NCBI RefSeq assembly: GCF_014651695.1
Contig: NZ_BMXJ01000002.1
Location: forward strand, 310,001-374,000
DNA from: Nocardiopsis terrae
Lineage (GTDB): Bacteria > Actinomycetota > Actinomycetes > Streptosporangiales > Streptosporangiaceae
Length of the DNA: 64,000 nucleotides
Direction of reading: 5' to 3'
The stretch's first letter is position 1, and every line of letters begins with the position of its first letter. A program made the position numbers and the translations under genes. Positions 17,919-27,770 of the stretch are shown in pieces. Below the pieces are notes generated by a model. The model had not been told where the DNA came from, searched no databases, and saw only the letters and a program-made list of their open reading frames with translations.

Positions 17919-18052
17919 TATACGCGACCGCGGTGCTGCTCCGCCTGTCAGGGCACTAGCGTCGATTCTACTTAATGTGGGGACAGCCCGGGCAGGTCCG
18001 CCCCGGCGGCAGCCACGACAACACGAGAGCCCGTCGGTGCCTGGGAGGGCCG

Positions 18053-19138
18053 GTGACCGAGATCGACGTCCTGCTCGACGAGATCAGTCCTTATCAGAGC
18101 CGTCGTGTCGTCGTCGAGTGCGACTCCCACACCACGGCCGCCTACCTGCTGGACGCCCGTGAGCGCATCCGGGTCCCGGTGTGGCTGGCCAACCACGAGA
18201 TCGCGCCCCTGGAGAGCGATTCGAGCGGTCTCTACCAGGGCCGGGCGCCGCTGATGCCGGAGGCCTACACCAAGCACCCGCAGGGGCGCCCCCGCTTCGA
18301 CCCGGCCGCGCTGCGCGCGGTGTGGTTCGAGGAGGGCGACGGGGTGGCCCTCGTGGACGAGGAGGGCCTGCTCGCGGTGATACCGGGCTGGGCGGAGGCC
18401 GACAGCGGCCTGCCGGGGTACGCCCGGGAGGCGATCGGACGCAGCGCCTACGCCTGGGAACTGGACTCGGTGCGGAACCAGCTGTGGCCGCGGGTGGTGC
18501 ACGCCGAGGCGTACTGGGACTGGCGGCGTGCCTCGGGCGCCTGGCGCAGCGTGCAGCGGACGGTGCTGAGCCATCTGAACCGCCGGGTGGGCGAGGCCGG
18601 ACACTACTGGGACGTCTCGGACGGACACCCGCCGCTGCTGCGGGTCTCGGAGCGCCCGCCCTCGCAGGAGCGGCCGTTCACCGTCCTGTCCACGGTGGGC
18701 ATGTGCGGGCAGCGGATGCCCACCCTGGACCGGTACATGGCCGACACCTCGGGGTACGCCCGGGTGGAGCTGGCACTGGCCACCACGCTGCCCGCGCACC
18801 ACGCGGCGCGGATCTTCCGGTGGATCGGGGCGTTTCCGTGGCGGGCGGTCACCTGGTTCGGGGCCGGGCACACGGTCAAGTGGCTGGACAACCCCGAGGA
18901 CCGGGCGATGCGCCGGGGCGCGGGCGCGGTCCTGTTGCTGGAGGACCCCGGACCTCTGGTGGACGACCCCTCCCGGACACCGCCGGACACCTCCGGGCTG
19001 GCCTTCCAGGGCGACCCGGTGCGGTGGCTGTGGATCGTGCCGATCAGCCGCCCCGAGCACCTGTTCGCCAAGGAGCACGACAGCGCCACCCTGGTGGAGA
19101 AGCTGGCTGCGGAGGGCCGCAGCTGGGTCCTGGGTTAG
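18053..19138 (+). CDS. Suppressor-of-fused-like (SUFU) domain protein
   Basis: The 361-residue protein begins DVLLDEISPYQSRRVVVE. Its C-terminal 190 residues look like the bacterial SUFU domain: PFTVLSTVGMCGQRMP, then a strand-helix pattern, and the closing segment WLWIVPISRPEHLFAKEH. GTG 18053 was chosen for GGGAGG upstream; the frame is open further but without a site. Bacterial SUFU proteins are often immunity proteins for polymorphic toxins or stand-alone proteins of unknown role. No toxin gene is adjacent here. Family call is moderate. Confidence 0.62.
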   Translation: MTEIDVLLDEISPYQSRRVVVECDSHTTAAYLLDARERIRVPVWLANHEIAPLESDSSGLYQGRAPLMPEAYTKHPQGRPRFDPAALRAVWFEEGDGVALVDEEGLLAVIPGWAEADSGLPGYAREAIGRSAYAWELDSVRNQLWPRVVHAEAYWDWRRASGAWRSVQRTVLSHLNRRVGEAGHYWDVSDGHPPLLRVSERPPSQERPFTVLSTVGMCGQRMPTLDRYMADTSGYARVELALATTLPAHHAARIFRWIGAFPWRAVTWFGAGHTVKWLDNPEDRAMRRGAGAVLLLEDPGPLVDDPSRTPPDTSGLAFQGDPVRWLWIVPISRPEHLFAKEHDSATLVEKLAAEGRSWVLG

Positions 19139-19280
19139 AGGCGCTCCCCGGCGCCGGGTCCCGGGCTGGCGGCACGTCCCGGCGCCGGGTCGCGCGGCGC
19201 CTCGGAAAAAGGATTGCCCCCGCCTCCGCGTTCGGGGAGAGTGCTCCGGTCGGCAGGCTGACCGCGGGGACGGATCCGAG

Positions 19281-20507
19281 ATGACGCAGACGAGGGGCCC
19301 CGGTCCCGGCATCACCGCGCCGCTGGCGTACCGGCCCTTCCGGGCCCTGGTCACAGGCCGGGTCCTGATGCTCTTCGGCAACGGCATGGCTTCGGTGGCC
19401 CTGGCCTTCGCGGTACTGGACGTGACCGGGTCCCTGGCCCAGGTGGGGCTGGTGGTGGGCGCGCGCTCGGCCGCCAACGTGTCCCTCCTGCTGCTGGGCG
19501 GGGTCCTCGCCGACCGGCTGCCGCGCGCCCTGGTGATCCAGGGCGCCTGCGTGCTCGCGGCGCTCTCCCAGGGGCTGCTGGCTCTGGCCCTGCTCACCGG
19601 CACGGCCTCGTTGGCGCTGATGGTCGCGCTGAGTCTGCTGAACGGGGCCGCGGCCGCCGCCAACCTGCCCGCCGTGGCGGCGCTGACCCCGCAGACCGTG
19701 CCGCACGCCCTGCTGCGCCAGGCCAACGCCCTGGCGGGGATCGCCAGACAACTGGGGATGTTCACCGGGATGTCGGCGGGCGGCGTGGCCGTGGGGCTCC
19801 TGGGGCCGGGGTGGGCGATCGGCGCGGACGCGGTGATGTTCGCCGCGGCCGGAGTGGCCTTCCTCTTCCTGCGGGTGCCGTCCACGGCGGTGCCGGGCGG
19901 CAACGGCGTGCTGCGCGACCTGCTGGAGGGGTGGAGCGAGTTCGTGGCGCGGCCGTGGGTGTGGATCATCGTGTTGCAGTTCATGGTGGTCAACGCCGGG
20001 TGGTCGGCGGCCACCTCGGTACTGGGCCCGGGGATCGCCGACGCCGCGTTCGGGCGGACCGTCTGGGGACTGCTGATGGCGACCAACAGCGTGGGGCTGC
20101 TGGTGGGCGGTGTGCTGGCGGCCCGGTGGCAACCGCAGCGGGCGCTGTTCTACGGCACGGCGCTGGTCACGGTGCAGACGCTGCCGTTCTTCGTGCTGGC
20201 CGCCCCCTCCCCGGCGGTGCCGCTGCTGTTCGCGGCGATGTTCGTCGCCGGGGCGGCGGTGGAGCAGTTCAGTGTGGCGTGGGAGGTCTCGGTACAGGAG
20301 AACGTCCCGCCGGAACTGCTCTCGCGGGTGTACTCCTACGACGCGCTGGGCTCGTTCGTGGCGATGCCGGTGGGGCAGGTGGCGATCGGGCCGGTCGCGG
20401 AGGCGATCGGGCCCGGACGGTCGCTGCTGGTCGTGGCGGCGCTGACGCTGGCGGCGACACTGGCAGCGGTCTGCGCGCGGAGCGTGCGTTCGCTACGCCG
20501 TCGGTGA
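19281..20507 (+). CDS. Major facilitator superfamily transporter
   Basis: This 408-residue membrane protein has 11-12 transmembrane segments and the MFS loop-2/3 motif in GGVLADRLPRALV (near residues 73-85). The overall pattern resembles the EntS/enterobactin-exporter-like branch, which includes many small-molecule exporters of actinomycetes. Its last 15 bases overlap the end of the convergent BlaI-like gene, so the two mRNAs would be antisense at their 3' ends. No substrate can be assigned. Confidence 0.88.
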   Translation: MTQTRGPGPGITAPLAYRPFRALVTGRVLMLFGNGMASVALAFAVLDVTGSLAQVGLVVGARSAANVSLLLLGGVLADRLPRALVIQGACVLAALSQGLLALALLTGTASLALMVALSLLNGAAAAANLPAVAALTPQTVPHALLRQANALAGIARQLGMFTGMSAGGVAVGLLGPGWAIGADAVMFAAAGVAFLFLRVPSTAVPGGNGVLRDLLEGWSEFVARPWVWIIVLQFMVVNAGWSAATSVLGPGIADAAFGRTVWGLLMATNSVGLLVGGVLAARWQPQRALFYGTALVTVQTLPFFVLAAPSPAVPLLFAAMFVAGAAVEQFSVAWEVSVQENVPPELLSRVYSYDALGSFVAMPVGQVAIGPVAEAIGPGRSLLVVAALTLAATLAAVCARSVRSLRRR

Positions 20508-20888
20508 GGTGCGGGCGCGGCCGGCGCCGCGACGGTCGCGGACCTGGCGGAACACGTGGTGCAGCCGGGCCATCTCCTCGTCACTGAAGCGTTCGACGAA
20601 GCGGAGCAGGGTCGCGTCGGGGTCGGGGCCGGTTTCGAGGACCTCGCCCATCACCCGGGCCGTGTACTCGGCGTGGCTCTCCCTGGGCCAGTAGACCCAG
20701 GCGCGGCCGTGCTTCTTCCGGTCCAGCAGTCCCTTGTGGAAGAGGATGTTCGCCACCGTCATGACGGTGGTGTAGGCGATGTCCCGGTCGTAGACCATGC
20801 TCTCCCGGACCCCGCGTACGGACAGCGGCCCCTCCGAGCGCCACAGGGCACCCATGATGGCCGCCTCCAGTTCCCCGAGCCCCCTCAT
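20493..20888 (-). CDS. BlaI/MecI-type winged-helix repressor
   Basis: This 131-residue protein opens with GLGELEAAIMGALWRSEGPLSV and continues with DIAYTTVMTVANILFHKGLL, the standard BlaI/MecI/CopY winged-helix sequence, followed by a dimerisation segment with RFVERFSDEEM. The ATG at 20888 has GGGGGAGG upstream; the open frame reaches much further but shows no homology. In the known systems a BlaR/MecR membrane protease inactivates the repressor; none is in the window, so the signal and targets are unknown. A BlaI dyad was looked for upstream and not found. Confidence 0.88.
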   Translation of the reverse strand: MRGLGELEAAIMGALWRSEGPLSVRGVRESMVYDRDIAYTTVMTVANILFHKGLLDRKKHGRAWVYWPRESHAEYTARVMGEVLETGPDPDATLLRFVERFSDEEMARLHHVFRQVRDRRGAGRARTSPTA

Positions 20889-21451
20889 GCGCCTCCCCCA
20901 CCCGATGTGCCGGTGTCTGCACAGGCGATCGTAGGTACCGGCGGGGTCGCGGGGTGGGAGAACCGGGGAGAGCGCACAGATCCGGGCATCCCCGCCGCCG
21001 ATCACCGGCGTTTCACCGCCGGACGGCCCGCGGGCGCCGTCGGTTGCTGTCCCGCGGCCCCGTTCAGGCTTCCGCGTGCGGGGCCCGCGCCCCCGCCCGG
21101 AAACGTGTGACGCGCCACAGCGGGGGTGGCCGGAGACGGACACGCACAGGCGCGCCAAAAAACCCGTCAAACATGAGCAAACACGACATGATGGCCACGC
21201 AATGCAAAGACACGGACACGCAGCGACAAGGTTCGTGTGAAAGATTGTTAGCTATCTCCCAGTTTCAACAACACCGAAGTTCCCGTCAGGGAGGCCGGTA
21301 CAAGTAGCCTGGTATCCGACGAGTGCTGGCCAGGGCAGATTCTCCCCCTGTGCGGGGAGCGACCACATGCTTCTTTGAGCCCGCCTTGCCAGCAGCCACC
21401 CGTCTTTCCTACACATTCACAAGCGAGCTGCGGAAGTGGGCGATCTCCGCC
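20889..21451. other. 563-bp intergenic region upstream of kgd
   Basis: No convincing gene is seen. The right half (about 21150-21320) is clearly poorer in G+C than its surroundings and probably contains the kgd promoter and 5' leader; no single promoter could be fixed by eye. A short open frame starting near 21173 has no ribosome site and is not supported. Confidence 0.5.
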
Positions 21452-24400
21452 GTGTCGTCTGAGGCGTCTCAACCCCTGACAGATTTCGGCCCGAACGAGT
21501 GGTTGGTCGAGGAGCTTTACCAGAAGTACCTCACCGACCCGAATTCGGTTGACAAGGCTTGGTGGAACTTCTTCGCGGACTACAAGCCCGCGGACTCGGC
21601 CAACGGGAAGGGTGGGGGCACTGCGGCCGCGAAGGCGCAGACCGAGAAGGCCCCTGCCGCGCCCGCGCCGAAGAAGAAGGCCGCGGCCCCCGCCGCTGCC
21701 GCCAAGGACAACAAGAGCACCGATGATGCACTCCAGGTCAAGGAGGAGCGGCTGCGTGGCGCAACCGCTCGCACCGCGACCAACATGGAGTCGAGCCTGG
21801 CCCTGCCGACCGCGACGAGCGTGCGCGCGGTGCCGGTCAAGCTGCTGTTCGACAACCGCATCGTCATCAACAACCATCTCCGGCGCGGTCGCGGTGGGAA
21901 GGTCTCCTTCACCCACCTCATCGGCTACGCCATGGTCAAGGCCCTCAAGGCCATGCCGGAGATGAACCACTCCTACACGGAGCTGGACGGCAAGCCCGGC
22001 GTCGCCAAGCCCGAACACGTGAACTTCGGTCTGGCGATCGACCTGCAGAAGCCCGACGGCTCCCGTCAGCTGGTCGTGCCCTCGATCAAGAAGTCCGACG
22101 AGATGGACTTCAACGAGTTCTGGGGCGGCTACGAGGACCTGGTCCGCAAGGCCCGCAACAACAAGCTGGGCGTTCCGGACTTCCAGGGCACCACGATCAG
22201 CCTGACCAACCCCGGCGGCATCGGCACCGTGCACTCCGTGCCGCGCCTGATGCCCGGGCAGGGCACCATCCTCGGTGTCGGCGCCATGGAGTACCCGGCC
22301 GAGTTCCAGGGCGCGTCCCAGGACACCCTGAGCGAGCTCGGCATCAGCAAGGTCATGACGCTCACCTCGACGTATGACCACCGGATCATCCAGGGCGCCC
22401 AGTCGGGCGAGTTCCTGCGCCGGATCCACCAGCTGCTGCTGGGCGACGACGGTTTCTACGACGAGATCTTCAACTCGCTGCGGATCCCGTACGAGCCGGT
22501 CCGCTGGGTGCAGGACATCCACGTCAACAAGGCGACCCAGCTCGACAAGACCACCCGGGTCCAGGAGCTCATCCACGCCTACCGCGTGCGCGGCCACCTC
22601 ATGGCCGACACCAACCCGCTCGACCACGAGCAGCGCAAGCACCCGGACCTGGACGTGCTGGAGCACGGCCTGACCCTCTGGGACCTGGACCGCGAGTTCC
22701 CCACCGGGGGCTTCGGCGGCAAGCAGGTCATGAAGCTTCGCGACGTTCTGGGCGTGCTGCGCGACACCTACTGCCGCACGGTGGGTATCGAGTACATGCA
22801 CATCCAGAGCCCGGAGGAGCGGGAGTGGATCCAGGCGCACGTCGAGCGCGAGCACGAGAAGCTCGACCGCGACGAGCAGCTGCACATCCTGCGCCGGCTC
22901 AACAGCGCGGAGGCCTTCGAGACCTTCCTGCAGACCAAGTATGTGGGTCAGAAGCGCTTCTCCCTGGAGGGCGGCGAGTCGCTGATCCCGCTGCTGGACG
23001 GGGTGATCTCCAAGGCCGCCAGGGCCGAGCTGGACGAGGCCGTCATCGGCATGGCCCACCGCGGCCGCCTGAACGTGCTGGCCAACATCTGCGGCAAGTC
23101 CTACGGGCAGATCTTCGGTGAGTTCGAGGGCAACCTCGACCCGCGCAGCGCGCACGGCTCCGGTGACGTCAAGTACCACCTGGGCACCGAGGGCACGTTC
23201 CAGACCGCCGACGGCGACAAGATCCAGATCACGCTGGCCGCCAACCCGTCCCACCTGGAGACGGTGGACCCGGTGGCCGAGGGCATCGTCCGCGCCAAGC
23301 AGGACGTCCTGGACAAGGGCCCGCAGGGGTTCACGGTCCTGCCCATCCTGATCCACGGCGACGCCGCGTTCGCCGGTCAGGGCGTGGTCGCCGAGACCCT
23401 GAACCTGTCGCAGCTGCGCGGCTACCGGACCGGCGGCACGGTGCACGTCATCGTGAACAACCAGGTGGGCTTCACCACCTCGCCGACCGACAGCCGCTCC
23501 AGCGTGTACGCCACGGACGTCGCGCGGATGGTGCAGGCGCCGATCTTCCACGTCAACGGGGACGACCCCGAGGCCGTGGTCCGGGTCGCGCACCTGGCCT
23601 TCACCTACCGTCAGACGTTCAACAAGGACGTCGTCATCGACCTCGTCTGCTACCGGCGCCGCGGGCACAACGAGGGCGACAACCCCGCGTTCACCCAGCC
23701 GCTGATGTACGACGTCATCGACGCCAAGCGCTCCACCCGCAAGCTGTTCACCGAGTCCCTCATCGGCCGCGGTGACATCACGGTGGAGGAGGCGGAGTCG
23801 GCGCTGCGCGACTACCAGACCGAGCTCGAACGCGCCTTCACCGAGACCCGCGAGGTCGAGCGGAAGCCGGTCGAGGCGGGCGCCGTGGTCAAGCCCGAGG
23901 TGTTCACCGAGTCCCGGCTGGACCACTCCAAGGTCGAGACGGCGGTCAGCACCGAGACGGTCAAGCGGATCATCGACACCCAGGTGTCGCTGCCCGAGGG
24001 CTTCACGCCGCACCCGCGGCTGTCGCCCCAGCTCTCCCGCCGTGCGTCGATGGTCGAGAACGACACCGTCGACTGGGCCACCGGTGAGCTGCTGGCCTTC
24101 GGTTCGCTGCTGATGGACGGCCACCCGGTCCGCCTGATCGGTCAGGACAGCCGCCGCGGCACCTTCGGCCAGCGGCACGCCACGCTGATGGACCGCGAGA
24201 CCGGCGAGAACCACACGCCGCTCAAGCAGTTCGACAACGGCACCACCAAGTTCCACGTGCACGACTCGCTGCTCAGCGAGTACGCGGCGCTGGGCTTCGA
24301 GTACGGCTACTCGCTGACCAGGCCGGACGCCCTGGTGATGTGGGAGGCGCAGTTCGGCGACTTCGTCAACGGCGCCCAGACCATCATCGACGAGTACATC

Positions 24401-25093
24401 AGCGCCGGCGAGCAGAAGTGGGGCCAGCGCTCCAGCGTGACCATGCTGCTGCCGCACGGCTACGAGGGCCAGGGGCCGGACCACTCCTCGGCCCGTATCG
24501 AGCGGTTCCTGCAGCAGTGCGCGCAGGAGAACATGACCGTCGCGATGCCGAGCACCCCGGCGAGCTACTTCCACCTCCTGCGGTGGCAGGCCAAGTCGCC
24601 GTTCGAGCGTCCGCTCGTGGTGTTCACGCCGAAGTCGCTGCTGCGCCTGAAGGCCGCGACCTCGGCCGCCGAGGACTTCACCTCGGGCTACTTCCAGCCG
24701 CTGGTCGGGGACGACTCGATCGCGCCGGAGAAGGTCCGCCGCGTGGTCATCTGCTCGGGCAAGATCTACTACGACCTGGACGCGGCCCGCCGCAAGAGCG
24801 GTGACAAGCACACCGCGATCATCCGGGCGGAGCGGCTCTACCCGCTGCCGATCGAGGAGATCCGGGAGCAGCTCAAGGCCTTCCCGAACGCGGGCGAGGT
24901 CCTGTGGGTCCAGGAGGAGCCGGCGAACATGGGGCCGTGGCCCTTCGTCGCGCTGGTCTTCTCCGAGCAGCTCGACCGCCCGTTCACCCGGATCTCGCGT
25001 CCGGCCTCCTCCGCGCCCGCGGCCGGTTCGGCCAAGCGCCACGAGGCCGAGCAGCGGGCCCTGGTGGACACGGTGTTCCCGCCCGCCGAGTAG
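21452..25093 (+). CDS. kgd: Multifunctional 2-oxoglutarate dehydrogenase/decarboxylase (Kgd)
   Basis: This protein of about 1213 residues fuses an E2-like succinyltransferase domain to an E1 thiamine-diphosphate domain, the actinobacterial arrangement that serves the 2-oxoglutarate step of the TCA cycle. An N-terminal [16 protein letters not shown] segment is followed by an Ala/Lys/Pro-rich linker, the E2 catalytic domain (about 110-340, with DHRIIQGA and His310), and the E1 domain (about 420 to the end, with [10 protein letters not shown] and [11 protein letters not shown] for ThDP/Mg). There is no lipoyl domain; as in mycobacteria, lipoyl groups come from another E2. GTG 21452 was chosen because homologues begin just before [10 protein letters not shown]; upstream in-frame codons look non-coding and the ribosome site is weak, so the start is uncertain. 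Confidence 0.95.
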   Translation: MSSEASQPLTDFGPNEWLVEELYQKYLTDPNSVDKAWWNFFADYKPADSANGKGGGTAAAKAQTEKAPAAPAPKKKAAAPAAAAKDNKSTDDALQVKEERLRGATARTATNMESSLALPTATSVRAVPVKLLFDNRIVINNHLRRGRGGKVSFTHLIGYAMVKALKAMPEMNHSYTELDGKPGVAKPEHVNFGLAIDLQKPDGSRQLVVPSIKKSDEMDFNEFWGGYEDLVRKARNNKLGVPDFQGTTISLTNPGGIGTVHSVPRLMPGQGTILGVGAMEYPAEFQGASQDTLSELGISKVMTLTSTYDHRIIQGAQSGEFLRRIHQLLLGDDGFYDEIFNSLRIPYEPVRWVQDIHVNKATQLDKTTRVQELIHAYRVRGHLMADTNPLDHEQRKHPDLDVLEHGLTLWDLDREFPTGGFGGKQVMKLRDVLGVLRDTYCRTVGIEYMHIQSPEEREWIQAHVEREHEKLDRDEQLHILRRLNSAEAFETFLQTKYVGQKRFSLEGGESLIPLLDGVISKAARAELDEAVIGMAHRGRLNVLANICGKSYGQIFGEFEGNLDPRSAHGSGDVKYHLGTEGTFQTADGDKIQITLAANPSHLETVDPVAEGIVRAKQDVLDKGPQGFTVLPILIHGDAAFAGQGVVAETLNLSQLRGYRTGGTVHVIVNNQVGFTTSPTDSRSSVYATDVARMVQAPIFHVNGDDPEAVVRVAHLAFTYRQTFNKDVVIDLVCYRRRGHNEGDNPAFTQPLMYDVIDAKRSTRKLFTESLIGRGDITVEEAESALRDYQTELERAFTETREVERKPVEAGAVVKPEVFTESRLDHSKVETAVSTETVKRIIDTQVSLPEGFTPHPRLSPQLSRRASMVENDTVDWATGELLAFGSLLMDGHPVRLIGQDSRRGTFGQRHATLMDRETGENHTPLKQFDNGTTKFHVHDSLLSEYAALGFEYGYSLTRPDALVMWEAQFGDFVNGAQTIIDEYISAGEQKWGQRSSVTMLLPHGYEGQGPDHSSARIERFLQQCAQENMTVAMPSTPASYFHLLRWQAKSPFERPLVVFTPKSLLRLKAATSAAEDFTSGYFQPLVGDDSIAPEKVRRVVICSGKIYYDLDAARRKSGDKHTAIIRAERLYPLPIEEIREQLKAFPNAGEVLWVQEEPANMGPWPFVALVFSEQLDRPFTRISRPASSAPAAGSAKRHEAEQRALVDTVFPPAE

Positions 25094-25103
25094 GCGGAAC
25101 GGT

Positions 25104-25283
25104 ATGTACTACACCGATCGCGGAATCGAGGAGTTGGAGAACCGCCGCGGCGACGAGGAGGTCAGCTTCGCCTGGCTCGCCGAGCAGCTGCGGGTGTTCA
25201 CCGACATCAACCCCGAGTTCGAGACACCGGTCGAACGACTGGCCACCTGGTTGGCCCGGTTGGACGACGAGGACGAGGAGTAG
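25104..25283 (+). CDS. DUF6104 family small protein, partner of kgd
   Basis: This 59-residue acidic protein starts YYTDRGIEELENRRG and ends in a DDEDEE tail. The same small protein follows the oxoglutarate dehydrogenase gene in many actinomycetes (DUF6104, as recalled). It begins 10 bp after the kgd stop and precedes the strong hairpin at 25318, so it is co-transcribed with kgd. The mid part (FAWLAEQLRVFTDINPEF) is likely helical. The constant link to kgd suggests a regulator or assembly factor for the dehydrogenase; this is untested inference. Confidence 0.88.
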   Translation: MYYTDRGIEELENRRGDEEVSFAWLAEQLRVFTDINPEFETPVERLATWLARLDDEDEE

Positions 25284-25317
25284 TAACACGGGGCCGCGCT
25301 GAGCGGCGCCTCCGGCC

Positions 25318-25350
25318 GAGGGGCCCGGGTCGATCCGACCCGGGCCCCTC
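25318..25350 (+). terminator. Terminator of the kgd-DUF6104 operon
   Basis: GAGGGGCCCGGGTCG (25318-25332) pairs perfectly with 25336-25350 around a 3-nt loop, 35 bp after the DUF6104 stop. Confidence 0.8.
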
Positions 25351-25365
25351 GCGTGTGTCCGGGCC

Positions 25366-25670
25366 TCAGGCAGTGGTCGCGCGGAACCACTCCCGGCTGG
25401 ACCTGGCGAGCAGCAGGAGGAGGAGAGTCCGGGCAGAGTGAGCGCGCCCAGGATCGCGGCCCGGACGAAGGGCTCCGTGCCCCCGTTCAGGGCCGCGTCG
25501 GCCAGCGCGAGGGCCGCGTCGCAGCCGATGGCCACGAGGGCCCGGCGCCGTCCGGTCCGCCCGCCCCGGCCGAGCAGGGCGGCGGCGGTGCCGTAAAGGA
25601 CCGCCCACAGGGCGGAGAGGGTCGCCGTGAGGCTGAACAGGACGCGGAGGAACCGCAGGGCGCGCGGCAT
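25366..25670 (-). pseudogene. Small membrane protein gene with an apparent frameshift
   Basis: ATG 25670 opens a frame for a protein with one membrane segment near residues 8-33, a short basic loop (GRGGRTGRRR), and a second hydrophobic stretch starting AAILGALTLPG. There the reading shifts: continuing the hydrophobic stretch (TLLLLLLARSSREWF) to a natural stop at 25366 needs the next frame. The join falls in the CTC/CTG-rich tract around 25415-25435. Without the shift the first frame runs on antisense to DUF6104 and kgd. The intact product would be about 100 residues with two or three membrane segments. Either a real mutation or a sequencing error in a repetitive tract. Confidence 0.55.
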
Positions 25671-25843
25671 GGGCGGGCTCTCGGGCAGGGGTGCCCTCTC
25701 GGGAGGGGCCTGTGGGGATGCGCGGTGGGGCACTCCTCGCTGTTCTGTGCGTATTCGCAGGTTGAGTCCCCGTCCAAGCGCAGTCCGCGCCACGCCTGCC
25801 GGGGGCAGCCCCTAGTCATCCCTGAGCCGACCCTGAAATCCGC

Positions 25844-25882
25844 GACATATCTTGAGTTCGGCAGACACGAGACATATCGTGA
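25844..25882. promoter_or_regulatory. Direct repeat GACATATC-N-TGA before the DUF4097-PadR operon
   Basis: GACATATCTTGA at 25844-25855 and GACATATCGTGA at 25871-25882 agree at 11 of 12 bases and start 27 bp apart, ending 31 bp before ATG 25914. PadR regulators of this kind often bind AT-rich ATATC-type sites in their own promoters, so these are candidate autoregulatory sites. Confidence 0.5.
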
Positions 25883-25913
25883 AGGCATCGAGAGCGAGTG
25901 GAAAGGGTTCACG

Positions 25914-26765
25914 ATGGCACGATGGACCATCGACAGTCCGATGACCCACACCCTGGACGGCATCGTCGCCCTGAAGGTGCGGATCGTCGGCGGCCAGGTC
26001 AACATCATCCCCACGGATGACCCGGTCACCTTCGAGATCACCGACATCGAGGGCGAGCCCCTGGAGGTCACCCAGGAAGCGGGCATCCTCACCGTCCACT
26101 ACCGGGACCTCACCGGTCAGGGCCTGTTGGACCGGCTCAAGCCCATCCAGCTGAGCGGGTACAGGAACGTCGGCTCGCGACGGGCCACGGTCAACCTGCG
26201 GGTCCCGCGCGCCTGCCCGGTCGAGGTGACCACGGCCAGCGCCCCCGTGGTGGTGGCCGGGCTGACCTCCCGCACCCGGCTGCGGACCGCCACCGGCGAG
26301 ATCACCCTGGACGGCGTCTCCGGTGAGACCGAGCTCAACACCGCCTCGGGCAACGCCTCGGTGCGCGCCCCCGGCGGCACCCTGGGCTTCAACAGCGCCA
26401 GCGGCCAGCTGGCGGTGGCCGGCGGCCGCCTGTCCGAGCTACGCGCCAAGTCCGCCTCCGGCCACGTGCTGGTCGACACGGACCTGGCACCCTCCGCCCG
26501 GGTCCGGGTGAACACGGTCTCCGGCGAGGTGGCCCTGCGGGTCCCCTCGGAGAGCTCCGCCACCGTGGAGCTGCGCACCGTCACCGGGAAGGTGGACTCC
26601 GACTTCGGCCTGGACCGGCGCAGCGCTCCGGCCCGCAGCGCCCTGAGCGGCAAGATCGGCGTGGGTGTCGACCCCGCCTCCATCAGTGTCAACACCGTGT
26701 CCGGCCGGACAGCGCTGCTGCGGCGCGCACCCGAGGCTCCGGCCGCGATCCCCGAGGGGGCCTGA
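25914..26765 (+). CDS. DUF4097-family beta-helix (adhesin-like) protein
   Basis: The 283-residue protein contains repeated short strands of the form TASGxxxVxG, as in RLRTATGEITLDGVSGE, ELNTASGNASVRAP and RVNTVSGEVALRVP, the hallmark of DUF4097 right-handed beta-helix proteins. There is no signal peptide or membrane segment, so it is likely cytoplasmic. ATG 25914 has AAAGGG upstream. It ends directly before the PadR gene (TGA then ATG with no gap). DUF4097 proteins are very often paired with PadR regulators; their function is unknown but envelope-stress sensing is a common guess. Confidence 0.8.
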   Translation: MARWTIDSPMTHTLDGIVALKVRIVGGQVNIIPTDDPVTFEITDIEGEPLEVTQEAGILTVHYRDLTGQGLLDRLKPIQLSGYRNVGSRRATVNLRVPRACPVEVTTASAPVVVAGLTSRTRLRTATGEITLDGVSGETELNTASGNASVRAPGGTLGFNSASGQLAVAGGRLSELRAKSASGHVLVDTDLAPSARVRVNTVSGEVALRVPSESSATVELRTVTGKVDSDFGLDRRSAPARSALSGKIGVGVDPASISVNTVSGRTALLRRAPEAPAAIPEGA

Positions 26766-27761
26766 ATGAGTACCATCTTCGGCCACGGCAGGCTGCGTCT
26801 CTACCTGCTCAAGCTGCTGGACGAGAGCCCGCGGCACGGTTACGAGATCATCAGCCTGCTCCGCGACCGTTTCCTCGGTGTGTACTCGCCCTCCCCCGGC
26901 ACCATCTATCCCCGGCTCGCACGGCTGGAGGAGGAAGGTCTGGTCACGCACACCGAGGAGGGCGGCCGCAAGGTCTACAGCCTCACCGACAAGGGACGCG
27001 CGGAGCTGCGTGCCCGCAGTGGCGACCTGGACGACCTGGAGCAGGAGATCACCGACTCGGTGCGTGACATCGCCCGGGCGGTCAAGCAGGACGTGCGCGC
27101 CACCATCAGCTCGCTGCGCGACGAGCTCAAGTTCACCGCGGGCGGGAGCCGCCGCGACCCGGCCGGGGAGGCCGGAGGGGACCAGGGCCCCGAGGAGCAC
27201 GAGCCGGGCGAGCGCACCGACGACGACCGGGGCAGCGGGCGGCAGCGGGACCGCGACTGCGGGGACAGCGGCCTGTGGGCCCGCGAGTGGGAGCGTTTCG
27301 CCCAGGGCTTCGGCTCCTTCGGGGCCACCTGGGGCCGTACCGGAGCCGAGCGGGACGAGCACGCAGGCGAGGAGACCGGCGCGAGGGCCGGGGAGGACGA
27401 CCGCCCGGACCTGGAGCACGCCCTGCGCGACTTCTCGGTGCGTGTGCGCGACATGGTCCGCGGCGCCGGACAGGTGGGCGGGTCCGCCGCACACGACCTG
27501 CGCCGCATCCTCGACGACACCGTCGAGGTGATCCGTCGCGACATGAGTCGCTGGGGCCCGCCCGAGAAGGACCGCGAGGAGAGCCACGGGGGCTCGGAGA
27601 GCGCGGCCGAGGGGCCCGGGCGATCGCAGAGCACGGACGAGGGGCCGTCGGGCGAGGAGTCCGGCCCCGGGTCGCGGAGCCGGGACGCCCGGCCGATGCC
27701 GCCCACCGGCGGCGATCCCTGGTCCGCCGCCACCGGCGAGGACGACCGGAAGAGGGACTGA
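26766..27761 (+). CDS. PadR-family regulator with a long disordered C-terminal tail
   Basis: The first 110 residues are a standard PadR winged helix (RLYLLKLLDESPRHGYEII, then YSPSPGTIYPRLARLEEEGLV and the wing). A PadR-typical coiled helix follows to about residue 125. The remaining 200 residues are unusual: charged, Gly/Glu/Asp/Arg-rich and probably disordered, except for two amphipathic stretches (around ALRDFSVRVRDMVRG and RRILDDTVEVIRRDM). PadR proteins are normally 110-190 residues, so the tail is an addition. It is translationally adjacent to the DUF4097 gene and likely represses the operon. Confidence 0.88.
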   Translation: MSTIFGHGRLRLYLLKLLDESPRHGYEIISLLRDRFLGVYSPSPGTIYPRLARLEEEGLVTHTEEGGRKVYSLTDKGRAELRARSGDLDDLEQEITDSVRDIARAVKQDVRATISSLRDELKFTAGGSRRDPAGEAGGDQGPEEHEPGERTDDDRGSGRQRDRDCGDSGLWAREWERFAQGFGSFGATWGRTGAERDEHAGEETGARAGEDDRPDLEHALRDFSVRVRDMVRGAGQVGGSAAHDLRRILDDTVEVIRRDMSRWGPPEKDREESHGGSESAAEGPGRSQSTDEGPSGEESGPGSRSRDARPMPPTGGDPWSAATGEDDRKRD

Positions 27762-27770
27762 CCGGCGGCA

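Noticed and set aside
20889..20940. BlaI-type operator in front of the BlaI-like gene
   Set aside because: No symmetric TACA/TGTA-type dyad was seen.
21173..21307. Short open frame (MSKHDMM...) upstream of kgd
   Set aside because: No ribosome site, no resemblance to a leader peptide or family, poor codon bias.
21248..25042. 1264-codon open frame antisense to kgd
   Set aside because: Same GC mirror effect; no family resemblance and kgd fully explains the region.
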